NCBI GenBank assembly: GCA_030620095.1
Contig: JAUTXW010000328.1
Coordinates: 1,239,001 to 1,303,000, forward strand
From: Kuschelorhynchus macadamiae
Taxonomy: Eukaryota > Arthropoda > Insecta > Coleoptera > Curculionidae
DNA: 64,000 bases
Direction of reading: 5' to 3'
Below, one piece after another: positions 23,273 through 35,125 of the stretch. Position 1 is the first letter of the stretch; each line of letters starts with the position of its first letter. The translations under genes were made by a program, and so were the position numbers. The notes under the pieces were generated by a model that was not told where the DNA came from, did no database searches, and saw only the letters and a list, made by a program, of their open reading frames with translations.

Positions 23273-24240
23273 GTATAGATAAAAGCTTCAAAATGATACT
23301 TAATATTCACAAAGAAGCTCAAATAAATTATTTTTATTTGTAAACTATCAACAGCGTCAACTCTTAATCGGGTTCCGTTATTTATTTTATAATTTGGTGC
23401 AATTGTAAAACTATAGTTGACGATTTTTTACTGCTATGAATGCTTCAATTCGATATTTAAATACTTGTTTTGCAAGAGTGGTGCACGGTGGATCGAATCG
23501 ATAATACGTGTGAGACATTCGCTTCCAAACCAACTTAAGAAATAAAATGAAATAAATATAGATTTTTGTGAAGAAATATCTGCTGATTTTGGAAATGTTT
23601 TCGATTTTTCTAAAGTTGGTCTAGTTTTTTGTTTAGAGAGGTTTAAAATTGAGATTTTAAAAAATGTGCAAAATTTGAAGAAAAACATTAAAAAGTTTGA
23701 CATTTTTTTGTAAATAACAATAATAAAAAGTAATAATACATTTCATATTTTCAATATCTGTCAACTTTAGATTTTTTCCTCTAACAAATAAAAATATTTA
23801 GATCTCCTCAGATTACAGATATTTGAGTTTAATAAAGATTATTTTTTTCTATAGTTTTAGATATATTGAAGCAGAAAAATAAAAGCATAAAATTACTTGA
23901 GTATTCGTATAATATTTTCAAGTAGGTAAATGTCGCTCTAAATTACAAAATCAGAAAAAAATATAGCCCCAATGTGCCCGAACCTAAAAAAAATAGTTTT
24001 TTAAACATTTCTGTGCATCACCATTCTTATAACATAGCAGCATGAGGTTTATCAGATCATACGTAAAATCTAATTTTTAGCGGTTTTAGTGCCGGGAAAT
24101 GTACATACCAAATAATTTTTTGATAAAAAAATATCCATCTGTCATTTTGACAGCTATGAAATATTCCTAAATTTTCATTACTTCAGAGCAGTTTTAGATC
24201 TGAGCGTCCTTCGTCACCTTCGGAAGGTCCAAAATAAACT
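22798..24240. other. No gene; three short TA tracts
   Basis: TA runs at 23082-23117, 23137-23158 and 23214-23271. No coding motif was recognised on either strand. Confidence 0.55.
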
Positions 24241-24244
24241 CTTG

Positions 24245-24675
24245 TTTTTAGAGCTTTTTTAGAGAAATAACTGAAATAACAGAACTTGATGAAAATCTTA
24301 TTTTCCGTTTTTCTGTTATATTAAAGTTAATTGCTTCTGGAAAGAAAATTGATTGTGAAAAGTTTTCAGTTTATTGTACAGAAACAGCTAATCATTATAT
24401 ATAGTTGTATAGCTGGTGTTTCATGCTTGCAAGTGTACATAAAATCCTCGTTCATGGAGGAGATATTATTAAACATGCATTGGTCCCTATTGGACAATTG
24501 AGCCAGGGAGCTCAAAAAGCAAACCATAAATTATTTAGGACCTATCGCTTGAACTACGCGAGAAACATCGAGAATATCAAATACTGACGATGTTTTTAAT
24601 CATTTGCTTCTTGCTTCGGATCCAATAAATACTAAATATCGATCTAAAATATTTTCTACTGCAGGTGATTTACCA
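24245..24675 (+). pseudogene. C-terminal fragment of the dispersed gene family of the window start
   Basis: Reading gives ITELDENLIFRFSVILKLIA, GKKIDCEKFSVYCTETANHY, a stop, then SWCFMLASVHKILVHGGDII and LVPIGQLSQGAQKANHKLF, a second stop near 24585, and, in the next frame, DDVFNHLLLASDPINTK. The VHKILVHG and PIGQLS-GAQ--N motifs are what I remember as the most conserved C-terminal stretch of the same unnamed insect family whose N-terminal exons appear at 1-712. The two fragments are 24 kb apart and on opposite strands, so they are separate copies. Function unknown. Confidence 0.5.
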
Positions 24676-24689
24676 CCAGATGTTTTGTT

Positions 24690-24723
24690 GGCCTAAAACA
24701 CTAAAGTTTTAGTGTTTTAGGCC
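24690..24723. repeat. Perfect 34-bp palindrome
   Basis: ggcctaaaacactaaa, two bases, then tttagtgttttaggcc: 16-bp perfect arms. A strong hairpin in RNA of either strand. It lies just after the gene-family fragment. Confidence 0.9.
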
Positions 24724-24776
24724 GTGCAATTATCATTACAGTTGTTATTATAGAATAATATGAAACTAAATTAATT

Positions 24777-25365
24777 CACAGTTCTACCTTTGTTACTAAC
24801 CAGGTTTATCATCAAACCTATCAAAAATTTGGTACTTTTTGAATCACCTGTGTGTATAGATATTTTTCACGTATATATCTATTACCTCTTAGTTTTAAGC
24901 TAAAAACGTTTTAACGAACAAACTACCAATTTCCCACGTTATATTTGAATTTTAAATGACTCCATTTACTATCTATAATTTGCAATAGATGAACACCCTG
25001 TATATTTTCAAATGTTTATATCGGCTACACATTAATCCTTGACGATCACTTTATCCTACCAATTTCACAGTTCTAACTTTGTTACTAACTAAGTTTATCC
25101 TTAAAGCTATTAAAAATTGGACATTTATTGAATGCCCTCTGTATGTATATTCTTCAGATCTTTATTTATTTTCATATGCTTTTAAGCTAAAAACGTTTTA
25201 GTGAACAAACTATCAATTTTCCAAGTTATATTTGAATTCTAAATATTCGCTATATTTACTATCCATTGAATTTCAATAGATGTACACCCTGTATATTTTA
25301 AAATTTTTATTTCTTTGCTACACATTATTCCTTGACTATCACTTTCCCACTCTACCAAATTTCTT
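24777..25365 (+). repeat. Two-copy tandem repeat, about 289 bp period
   Basis: The units 24777-25065 and 25066-25365 share cacagttcta-ctttgttacta, ttttaagctaaaaacgtttt, aatagatg-acaccctgtat and ggctacacatta. They are diverged by substitutions and small indels. Each contains the motif accctgtatatttt common at mariner-type ends. Confidence 0.75.
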
Positions 25366-25739
25366 CAACTTCGGGTAAACGGTACTCAAGATATTAGAAC
25401 ATGTCATAAAAAATCCCCCGTTTTGTTCCATGCTAGAGCAATCTGTGTGAAGGTATAGACGGCTTTTTTTTTTTGGTCATCAGTGTTTTGTTTTTGTTGG
25501 TACAGGCATATACGGGACACTGTGGAAAGATGCGGGGAGGGGGGGGGGGCAAAATTTGTAGGTACGCCAATGATCTGCAATCTATGAGCTGAGGATCAAA
25601 TGTTATAAGGCACCATCCTGTATATAACTGCAGATTACTGTTCTATTCTTTGCAGATTTAGTTGGACCTATGTTGAATTTTGTTTTCGAATTATAATTCA
25701 ATTGTGCACGGGTGAATTTTTGTTGATACCTATAGATAC
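25366..25739. other. No gene; G-run at 25535-25550
   Basis: ggggaggggggggggg near 25533-25548 is the only notable feature. Confidence 0.5.
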
Positions 25740-26340
25740 ATTTAAAAAGTATGTTTTCTTACCATTTACCAGTTTCTACCTATGTAACACATGATTTTGG
25801 GGAAAATTTAAAATAAATTGAATGGATAATTTGTGGATTTGTACCAATTTCTCCCTATATCGCATTTAATTTTTCTGTAAAATCTAAAGTCATTTGAATA
25901 AGAAGATTTTTTTACGTTAATATTTAAAAAAAAATATTTGCTTGCCATTTTGAATTCGTATCACAACTTTATCAAATTGAAATTAATCTAATAAGTAGTT
26001 TTTCCAGAATTTCAAATTTTTTTATTAGGCCGTCATTTTGACTTGTTATCTTGATATCATACCATAATGTAACCAATTTTTTACTATGTAACACTTGATT
26101 TTTGTGCAAAATTGCAGAATTAGTTTTTTGGAATATTTTTTTTAACGTTTCACTAGGCTGCCATTTGGTCTCGCCATATTGGATTTTTACCGAATTTTTA
26201 CTGGGTCATCCCCATATGACCCTTAGTTTTTAACCAAAATTTGAAGGCAACAGACAACCGACGGAATTAGGAAGACGTGTTTTCGGTATCTAGGAACCTT
26301 GAAACGTAAAGATCTGAAAAAATCATACCTACCTTGGAAG
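25740..26340 (+). repeat. Degenerate minisatellite with shared tail
   Basis: Successive diverged units of roughly 130-150 bp, each with ccagtttctccctat-like, cttaatttttctgcaaaat-like, gaataagtagtttttc-like and taggccgccatttt-like blocks. It ends in the tail gacaaccgacggaattagg...acgtaaagatctgaaaaaat. The same structure, in the same order, is at 38750-39420. Confidence 0.6.
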
Positions 26341-28566
26341 TAAAAATATTGCTATATGGTTAAAATATTTTCAAAAATATTCGCTTATATTTAGGACACA
26401 TATACCTAAAAACATTACACTGTGGAATACTGGTGAAGGTTTCAAACAACGAAAAATAATAATAAATTTCCCAAATAATTTCGATGAGATTAATTATCTT
26501 TAACGCAATAAAGCATAATCAGTAAAGTAACCAAATTACTATGTCCAAAGAGTTTTGAGTCCACTTGAATAATTTCCAGTGCGGAAATTATCCCACATGT
26601 GACCAAGTCCGTTTATCAGAAAAATACAATAAATAACCGCCGATTGTACTAAAAACATTTACATTAAGATGTTTAGCATTCCGTTTTCAAATTAATTACG
26701 GTATTTACGGTTTTCCTCAAAGGAGCGCATATTTGCCAAACCCGAAAAACAATTATTACGCTCGTCGTTCATACACTGAAAGAAAAATCGTCTATGTAGC
26801 CTTACACCTTACAATACGATTAGGAATATTTTTAGATAAAATAAAAATATTAATAATACTACATCTAATGTTTATTCGACTTTTTATTGAAAATTTATGT
26901 TCGTTTATTTACAAGTATAATTTTTTCTAACTTAATAAACAAAATTAAAAAAAAATTAAAATTATTCCTATGGCGGAACACACTCATTTTTTTAATTTGT
27001 TTCCTTAATTTTCAAATGCAGAGAAATCTAAGTAAACATTTTTCCTTCCGCTTTTAAATACAAATATTTAAGGGTTTTTACTGAAAATTTATATTACTTA
27101 ATTTACAAGTGAAATTTTCACTGACTTAAACGAAATTAACTAGATCTAAGTAAGAGCAGAGCCATATGTGCTAGCACGTGTTCTAAAATTCTTTGGTCTT
27201 CGTGATCAACACCCTTCTAGACAGTTCTCTTTTAAATGCTAAAAATCAGAACTAAATACAAGGTAGTATGTATTTGTAATATTAAATGGTTGAATGTTAC
27301 TGTCATTAAAGAAAAGGTCATTTTTCTAATACAGAGTTGAAATTTGTCAAATTGATTGGGACTAATAGTTCATAAGAGCTCAAATAAATATTTTTCTTCG
27401 AGTTTAGAATAAAACAGATAAATTCTCTCAAACTCGCATTGCTGTTCTAAACACAAGATTTTTAATATTATTTTATGTATTAAAGTTTCCTAGTTTAACC
27501 GCTATGTACCGACAATGGACGAGTCTATAAACTTACCTGTGAAAAGTTAGATAAGCTGTAGTTCCAGCTCTGGCCACAAAAAGTGTTATTGTCAGTCTCG
27601 ATAATACCTTTGACTTAATACCTAAAATTAATAAAGGTAGCAGGTATCTTGTTGGCAAGCTGGACACATATCTATATGCAAGAAATTTTAAATTCAAATA
27701 TATTTAAAACGACTGTAAAACCGCATTGGGTATGTTATGCAAAATAAGTCTAGAACTTTTCGTAGAATCTAAAAATGCGGGAAAAACCATACCATCTAAT
27801 TTAGTAGAAGCAGGAATATCGAATATACTGTTTTTTTTTAATTCGATACTCACTTTTTCCGCTGAAAATAATTATGAACGATCCATAAAATACCGGCAAA
27901 GCTTTCATATTTAAAAATTTGTTCCTACTTTATACAAACAAAGTTATAAGGATGTTTTGAGGATTTACCTCATCGTTTAAGAATTTCAACACTTATAATA
28001 TGCACACTATAAATCTAATTAGTGTTTAAAATGATAATCCGTATTGCCACATTGTCAAAAAATAAAATGGTCATAACGGCAAAGCCCTTTGGCTCAATAC
28101 TTCAGGCATTTTTTCTTTAAAACATCAGTATTATTACGTGTGAAAATAGCTGTAGTCCTTTCCTTTTTCATCTTTTTATTAAACAGAAACACGCTGATTT
28201 CAAATACTGAAAAAATATCAAGGAGAATACAACGCTCTATGGGAAGAATATCAAATCTACTCAGACAAAATGGGAAATTAACAAGTATCAATTAATTTTT
28301 ATATCTTGTTTTGTTTTAACAAACAATTTAGTATTTTGTAAACACCAGTGCTGTAAGATAAAAAATGTGTTTTAAACAATTTGTAGAAGAATAGTTCTTT
28401 TCGATACCTATATAAAACTTTCTTAAATGTAACTTAAACGGTTTAGGCCAAGGAGAATAAAGGGAAATAGATTATGTATCGCTTACGAGGAATCCACGGG
28501 ACGTTTCATAAAAACATGCTAATATTTAAACAGGATATTCCTGGTTCCATTTTGAGAAAAAAACTT
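26341..28566. other. No gene recognised
   Basis: AT-rich. Short frames (26733-26930, 27726-27914, 28089-28295) carry no motif that I recognise. Confidence 0.5.
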
Positions 28567-30495
28567 TATATAAACACATGTCTAAAAGTCTTAATTTTTG
28601 AACTACATGTTGCTAAAATTTTAAAGTAAAAATTTGTTTTTGTCAAATATGAACGAAACTACTCCAGATATTTGTGTGAAATTTGATATGCCGCTTCTAT
28701 GCATCAAGATGCATTTTCTGGCGTACAATTTATTTTTTATTCTTGCCAGTGGCGTTCGGACGGGATTTGCACTGATTGATTTTAAAGGGGAAAGTGATAC
28801 GCCACTGCTTCCTAAAATAAAAATTATTTTTTAAATCATGAGGATCTTTTTTGAGCAAATCTGGTATCTTGACTTTTTTACTTTTTACGTACGATTTTCG
28901 AAAACAAAAATAAAATAGATTCATTTGCACGTTGTTATGAAATTGGGTATTGTCGAGGATTAAAAACGTATCTAGTAGGTAAGAAGCAGATTTTGTTTTG
29001 TAAACATAAAGAGTTTTGACAATTGTCTACCTAGTCCAGTTGTCATATATTTAAGTCATTAAAATTACATCTATGGGCTTGCTGATGGTTACGCAGGGTG
29101 CAGCAGACGTGCAGAATAAAGCCCGCTTTGCAAATAGAAATATTTCCGATGCACGAACATTTTCAAACATTTATAGAAGGTTGTGCGAAAAGGAAAGATT
29201 TAAACCAGATAATCATCTATAAGGAGTACAACGTACTGTAAGAACACCAGAAACTGAGGAGGCGATTGTGAATTTAGTTAAGAAGATCCCAGATTAAGTA
29301 GACGAAAAATTGGGAACAATTTGAATATCTCACATATTTTTGTTTGAAAAATTCTCTATGACTTTTTATAATATCCTTACCATATCCAAAGGGTTCAGGC
29401 TCCACTCCCTTTCGGCTTTCCAATACGGATGAACTTCAGTGGTTTCTTCAAAAATTGTATAAATATCCATTATTTTATTCACTGATGAAGCAGATTTTTC
29501 CAGAAATGCCATCCACAACTTTGACAATAATGATTTTTGGGCTGAAGAAAACCCACGTGCAATTTTGGAATCCCGTCACCAGGAGCAGTTTCCCGTTAAC
29601 GTATGGGCTGGAATATGCGGTGATTATTTAACTAGACCATATTTTCTTCATGAGACGTTGAATGGGCACAATTACTGACAGTTTCTCCAAGAAAAATTGC
29701 TAGCTTTGATGGAAGTTATTTCCCATTTTAGTAAGAAATTGACTGTGGTACACGCACGACCGACGGGGAGCCAGCGTACTTCAGTGCTCTGGCGCTCGAA
29801 TACCTAGATCCCCAGTCCTCAAAAGTTTAGATTATTTCTTGTGGGGTCATCTTAAAACATTGGTTTACAGCACACCAAATTATACTGAAGAGTAGTTGAG
29901 AAATCGCATCATAGTTTCATGCGAAAATATTAGAAATATTCCCGGCATTTTCCAAAGAGTACGCGAGTCTATGATAAAAAGAGCAGAGGTACGCATATTA
30001 GCAGGAAATGGATATTTTCAACACATGGGTAATTTTGTATTAGCATTCTCAAATGTATTTAGATTACTTTAATTCCATAATTTTACCATTTAAAAATTAT
30101 TCTTTTAAATAAATTATTGTTAAGAGTTACATGAATTCTTTTTTCTCGTAAGTGGTCTAGCGAGATGCAAATGAATAAATTTTATTTTTTTTCGAAAACC
30201 CTACGTAAAACAAAAAATCAGGAGACCAGATTTACTCAAATAAAAAAATGAGGATTTGAAATTTTTATTTTAAGAAAAAGTAGTGCAAATCCCGCCCGAA
30301 CGCCATTGGTAGGATAAAAAATATAATGAATTATATGCCAGAAAATGGCTTTTAATGCATAAAACCTGCATACCAAGTTTCACAAAAATATCTGGAGTAG
30401 TTTCGAAAATATATGAAAAAAAACAATTTTTTACCTTAAAATTTTTGCACCCTGTAAGTCAATAGTTAAGACCTTCAGGACATATGTTAAACATA
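28567..30495 (+). mobile_element. IS630/mariner-like element with long inverted termini
   Basis: The left end (about 28567-28930) and right end (about 30185-30495) are inverted copies. Key blocks are cgaaactactccagatattt, gaaatttgatatgc, gcattttctggc, and tggcgttcggacgggatttg against caaatcccgcccgaacgcca. A caccctgta motif lies in the right arm at 30448-30456. Exact outer borders are uncertain because similarity fades gradually. The right border abuts the composite block starting near 30484. The termini resemble those of 59405-61467, which has tggcatccgtacgggatgta at the same place. Confidence 0.65.
29075..30060 (+). pseudogene. IS630/mariner-like transposase relic
   Basis: Mixed-frame reading gives RFANRNISDARTFSNIYRRL, QRTVRTPETEEAIVNLVKK, then FTDEADFSRNAIHNFDNNDF (first catalytic Asp), WAEENPRAILESRHQEQFPV, NVWAGICGDYLTRPYFLHET, and near the end FQHMG. 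The second-Asp region (29740-29800) is badly degraded: only a remnant of the vHDG-P-HFS motif can be traced. Many stops. Best aligned to the relic at 60095-61066, with which it shares TVRTPE-EEA and the NPHA/NPRA motif. Inactive. Confidence 0.7.
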
Positions 30496-30564
30496 TAGAT
30501 ACCAGCAGTTGCAAAAATCTTTGAGCGATGTCACTTCAAAGTCAGTTTGAAAAGTCAGTGACAA

Positions 30565-31708
30565 AATGAGTAATAGAAAACAATTTTCGGGTTTTTTGCA
30601 TCCACAAGCGAAAAAAGCGCTGGGAATCGGTATAAGGACTGTGCATGGAAAAAAGCATAGTTTACTACCGAAGAAGATTAGGAAATGTACACGAATAAAA
30701 AATCAAAGACAGAAGACTTAAGTGACAATGTAAAAATAGATGTTCGTATTGCAATTTACGATTTATACACATCAAAAACTAATATAACCCTTTAAGTTTT
30801 AAAAGAAGCTTTAAAAAATCGAGGCATATTGGAAATTGGACTAAAATCGTTGTCAAATTTAATAAAAATGTTGGGTTTTCGTTATAAAAAGGACTGTAAT
30901 CGAATAAAATGTTAATTCAAAATTTAGAAAAGTGGTATTTTTAGACGAGACTTGCATATTTTCTAATGGAAGTGGTTCGAAATCTTGGCAGGACGAGTCT
31001 GTAAAAAGTGCCAAGAGTAAAAAAGGGATTTGGGACGGGAAAACGGTTCATCATTTTGCATGCAGGTTCTTCAACAGGATTTCTCCCAGGTGCAAGTTTA
31101 CTGTTTTCTTCAACATCCAAAAGTATGGACTACTATAATAATATGAACTGTGAACTGTTTGAAAAGTAGTTAAAAGAACAACTGATTCCAAATTTAGATG
31201 CTCCATCTTTAATCATTCTGGACAATGCATCTTATCATTCAAGAATCTTAAATAAACAATCTACTTCATCCTGGAAGAAAAGTGATATTTATAACTGGCT
31301 AATAAAACAAAAACAAAATCTTTTACCCAATATGCTGAAACTAGAACTTCTTTTATTGGCTAAATCTAATAAAAAACCAACAATATATGCCATAGATGAA
31401 ATATTACGGAAAAATGGACATGAGGTTTTACGACTGCCGCTATAGCATTGCCAGTTTAACGCAATAGAATTAATATGGGCTGAGGCAAAATCATATTACG
31501 AAAAACACGTGAACGGTGGTCTTACATCAGATGAAGTGAAAATTGTACGGAGTACTTGAAGAAATCTGTGAAACATACGGAGAAATTAATATGGGAATGG
31601 TGGAATCGAGAACGAGTTCTAGATGTCAAAATAACACCAATGATCATTGCGCCATTTGAGGACGACTCAGAAGATGAGGACTTTTTAAGTGATGATGATA
31701 TTTTTTAG
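30565..31708 (+). pseudogene. IS630/Tc1-type DDE transposase, copy B (nearly full length)
   Basis: Starts MSNRKQFSGFLHPQAKK like copy A, then has a 72-bp deletion over the first helix. Later motifs are KVVFLDETCIFSNGSGSKSW (first Asp), LPGASLLFSSTSKSMDYYNN, DAPSLIILDNASYHSRILN (second Asp), and CQFNAIELIWAEAKSYYEKH (third acidic residue, Glu). The C-terminus is acidic (FEDDSEDEDFLSDDDIF) with a stop at 31706. Internal faults include a TAG where Trp is expected (FEK-stop-LKEQ near 31168), a frameshift near 31440 and N-terminal frame loss. It encoded a DDE transposase of the DDE_3 type found in many arthropods. Copy A keeps the N-terminus that is deleted here. Confidence 0.75.
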
Positions 31709-32147
31709 TCTATAATATTAAAAAGTTTCTGAAGGATCATATTATTCTTTGACGTATATAAATCATAAATTGCATTATGAATATCCATTTTTGCATTGTA
31801 ACTTAAGTCTTTTGCCTTTTTCGTGTACATTTGTTAATCTTCTTCGGAAGTAAATTATGTTTTTTTTTAATGCACAAGTTTCTGTACATTCCTTATACCG
31901 ATTCTCAGAGCTTTTGGCACTGGCTCCTGGATATTAGCCAGTGAATTTTAATTTAAAATTTTTTTTATTAGATTTGACACCTTTTTTTTTGCTTACTTTT
32001 TTAGTACATTTGTAATTTTGTAGGCAATAAATAAATAATTCTAGAATACTTGTTCCAAGGTTAAAGCGTGTTTAAAATAAGTAAATTTTTTTATTAATTA
32101 TAAGACAAAATTTGATATATAAAAATCCACCAGAAATTCGGGGCTAA

Positions 32148-32159
32148 CGAAAAATACAG

Positions 32160-32218
<59 letters not shown>

Positions 32219-32231
32219 CCTGTATTTTTAG
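32148..32231. repeat. (TA)n tract in a perfect short palindrome, copy B
   Basis: A TA run at 32164-32217 flanked by aaaaatacaggct on the left and agcctgtattttt on the right, exact inverse of each other. Counterpart of 17900-18153. Confidence 0.9.
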
Positions 32232-32929
32232 CATGCGTGGCCCTTAATTTTAGACTGAAATTTGAAGAAATCGGATAAGTAGTTTTTTAGCTATGCCGCG
32301 AACAGACTGACTGACAGACATACCTACAGAGAGACGGAATTGAGAAAACATGTTTTACGACATCTAGGGACCCTTAAACGTAAAGATCTGAAAAAATCTC
32401 ACGAGGGAAGTAATAACTAATTATCTTGTGTTTTTAACAAAAGTGTATAATATTTTTGCAAAACAAAATTTTTTTGTTATCACAATACAAAAAAAGGCAG
32501 GGGTGGCCCGCATTTAAATAAATGACACTGTATAAGTGGTTAGATTTTTAGGTCAAGCGAGGCTCCTAATTTTTGTGATTGATAAAAAAATCTCATTTTC
32601 ATTAAGTGGCTGTATAAACAGAACATATTCTGATTTTTCCACTGATTCGAACCGCCTTCCGACTTTATTTTGGCGCTTGCCATTTTGTGTATTTTTGTTT
32701 TTGCCAACCAAAAAATTTTAACCAAATACATATTTAACGAATTTTCTTATTTAGTCCCTCGGCATTTAATATATAAAATAATATTTAATAATTAATATAA
32801 TAAAAAAAACTATTTTCTTTCTCCCTGTATATTTGTAAATAGCCCATCGAGATTTAATAGCTCGATAAAAGAATCACACAACATTTTGGTATTCACTATG
32901 TTTTCTGATTTAATTCATCATGTGGGTGA
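32232..32929 (+). repeat. Shared tail module, copy B
   Basis: Matches 18155-18890 closely, including gctatgccgcgaacagactg, acgtaaagatctgaaaaaat, ggggtggcccgcatttaaat and acaacattttggtattcact. It runs without a break into the recombinase relic. Confidence 0.75.
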
Positions 32930-33844
32930 CCTTTGGACCCGCACGATAAGACCGCATTCGACTATATAATGTGGTGCAAGTACTCAATGATAAAATCTAA
33001 GCTAAAAATTAAGAAAAACGTTGATATTAGCGAGCATTTTAAATTGATTGCTTATTTAAAAAAGAAAATGGTAGGTTTTAGACCAAAAAAGTCTAACATT
33101 TTAAACCACGAACATGATGAAAAATGTTTAAGCATTTGCGCCTGACGATACTTATGTACTATTTAAAGTCGCAACTAATTGGAATTGCTGGAGCCTGCAG
33201 GAGTGAAGAATTAACTCGTCTGTTGTGTGAAAACGTAACCGAACCAGAAGATTTGTTTCTGGTGAAAATACCAGATAGCAAGACTCACAAGAGTAGAAGG
33301 TTTGTTATTACTGCAGAAAAAATCTTAATTTAAACAAAAAGTACATGTCTTTGCGTCCCAAAATTAGACCGCATCAAAGGTTTTTTTGTCAATTTCCAAA
33401 AAGGTAAATGTGCTACTCAAACAGTTGGCATTAATAAGTTTGGTAAGATGCCATTGGACGCTTTTTGAGACTTTCAAATCCAGAGACCTTTACTGGACAC
33501 GGTTATAGACGCTCTTCGGCTACTATCTTGGCCGATACTGGAGTGAATATTACTAATTTGAAACGTCTCGGGGGATGGCAATCGACAAAAGTTGCAGAAT
33601 CATATGTGGACGAACCCATGGAGAACAAAAAACGCATCGCCAACCATATTCTATGTTCTACAGGGGAAAATTCCAAGGAAAATTCGCCTCCGAGTTCGCA
33701 TTGCCTTCTACAAGTTCCTCGTGTGAAAATGATAGTATTGCTGACAACAATGGACCAGTGAATCAGCACCAATATGACAAGTTAAGAAGAAAGTGTCAAC
33801 ATTATTGCCTGCACCAAAAAGGCATCAAAATGCCGCCAATTTAG
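32930..33844 (+). pseudogene. Crypton-like tyrosine recombinase relic
   Basis: Reading through frameshifts gives MWCKYSMIKSKLKIKKNVDI, FKLIAYLKKKMVGFRPKK, then GIAGACRSEELTRL (first catalytic Arg), KIPDSKTHKSRRF (catalytic Lys region), PETFTGHGYRRSSATILADT (His-x-x-Arg pair), LKRLGGWQSTKVAESYVDE (third His position as Trp, then nucleophilic Tyr), and a C-terminus NKKRIANHI. The R...K...H-x-x-R...W...Y order is that of tyrosine recombinases of the insect Crypton type, which have no DDE domain. Frameshifts near 33150, 33330-33465 and 33660 inactivate it. A fragment of the upstream region is repeated at 18900-18930. Confidence 0.8.
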
Positions 33845-34960
33845 TTAATAATGCCTATAATTGTCAATTTTCGGTTACCTACCATGTTAATTACAACAAA
33901 GAATATTTTTTTAAACAGTTTTCTATAGCTCTATATAGTTACTACGTTTTTCCAAATAATTAGTTACTTCTAAATATATAATAGTTTGTTTGTTGTAGTT
34001 TAATAAAAACTATTAAATCACTACGAATTATGTACTTATTTTCGCACGTCTGTTGAAAAACTATTGTACCTAACACTTGCGGAAAATGTTTTTTCCGCAC
34101 TCGGCTGCTTCACCGAACTCTACGCTTCGTTCGATGAACGGCAGACTCGTGGTTGTTAGGTAAATAGCTATTTTATAACTACCTACATAACCCCAATTTT
34201 AAATAAAATATTTACTTACAAAATTACAAATAGAGACAGATTTCTACAAAGAGTTAGTTGGATAGGCTAGTAAGTTTGGAAGTAAGTAGGGAGGGAAGTG
34301 TGAGGCAAGAACCGATTAGGTAAACCGCAGACGAATCAAATAAAACTACGCCCCTCAAAAACATATTTCGCGTATTTTTTAAGCTTATTTGTTATCCATC
34401 ATGAAATGCGGCATAACTTAATCGATATATTCAGCCGTCAAAATGTTTTAGAGGTGCATCGATCGAACGACCAAAAAGTAAGTTTTCCGGGATGTGTAAG
34501 CACGTGGAAATTTGTATCCCACAGTCCAAACGATTTTTTTCAGTGTACCATCATCGCGTCGAGAAAATAAGCAGATCCGCGTGTCATCCCTGTGGGAAGA
34601 AAAAGTAATCCAGACTCAATATAAACGAATAACTCCAATGAAAAAGTTATTGGTTTACACTAAACTCATTCATAGAATGCGCTCTCCACAGAATCGTTCT
34701 ATTTTCAAAACGGGTGCAGACGAATAATAAACTTAAGAGGTCCAAAATAGATTTCGATTTTTATTTTATTGAGTATGCCGCGAGCGGGCGTGTTTGGTCT
34801 TCGAACGGTTGTAAAAATTACCCAGGAATCTTCAGTCAAATCGATTTGAAAATATTTATTTGTGGAATATTACGATCTACTAATTTTTCAAGCAATTTTT
34901 ACGAGAAGCATTTAAAAACTGTACATGAGACAAATAAACCGCAGTTTTTCAAATAAACTG
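33845..34960. other. No gene; hairpin at 34078-34099
   Basis: tgcggaaaa, tgtt, ttttccgca is a perfect 9-bp stem with a 4-nt loop, followed by a GC-richer stretch (34100-34165) with repeated cgaac/cttcg blocks. It may be the 3' terminal structure of the preceding Crypton-like element, but this is inference. Short frames after 34500 are unconvincing. Confidence 0.45.
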
Positions 34961-35125
34961 CTCAAAAAATTAGTCGGCACAGCAAAATTTTTCGTCATTT
35001 TTAGGAGGCTGTATCTCGGAAATGCCTTAGCCGATTTTTAAAAATTAAAAAGATTCTGAAAGGCCATCATTTATTTAATCATTAGCGTAGAGTGGTCTTC
35101 GATACAAATATTTCTTTTTGGTGTT

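Noticed and set aside
26733..28295. Short plus-strand frames of about 62-68 residues
   Set aside because: Low-information, AT-driven codons, no similarity I can name.
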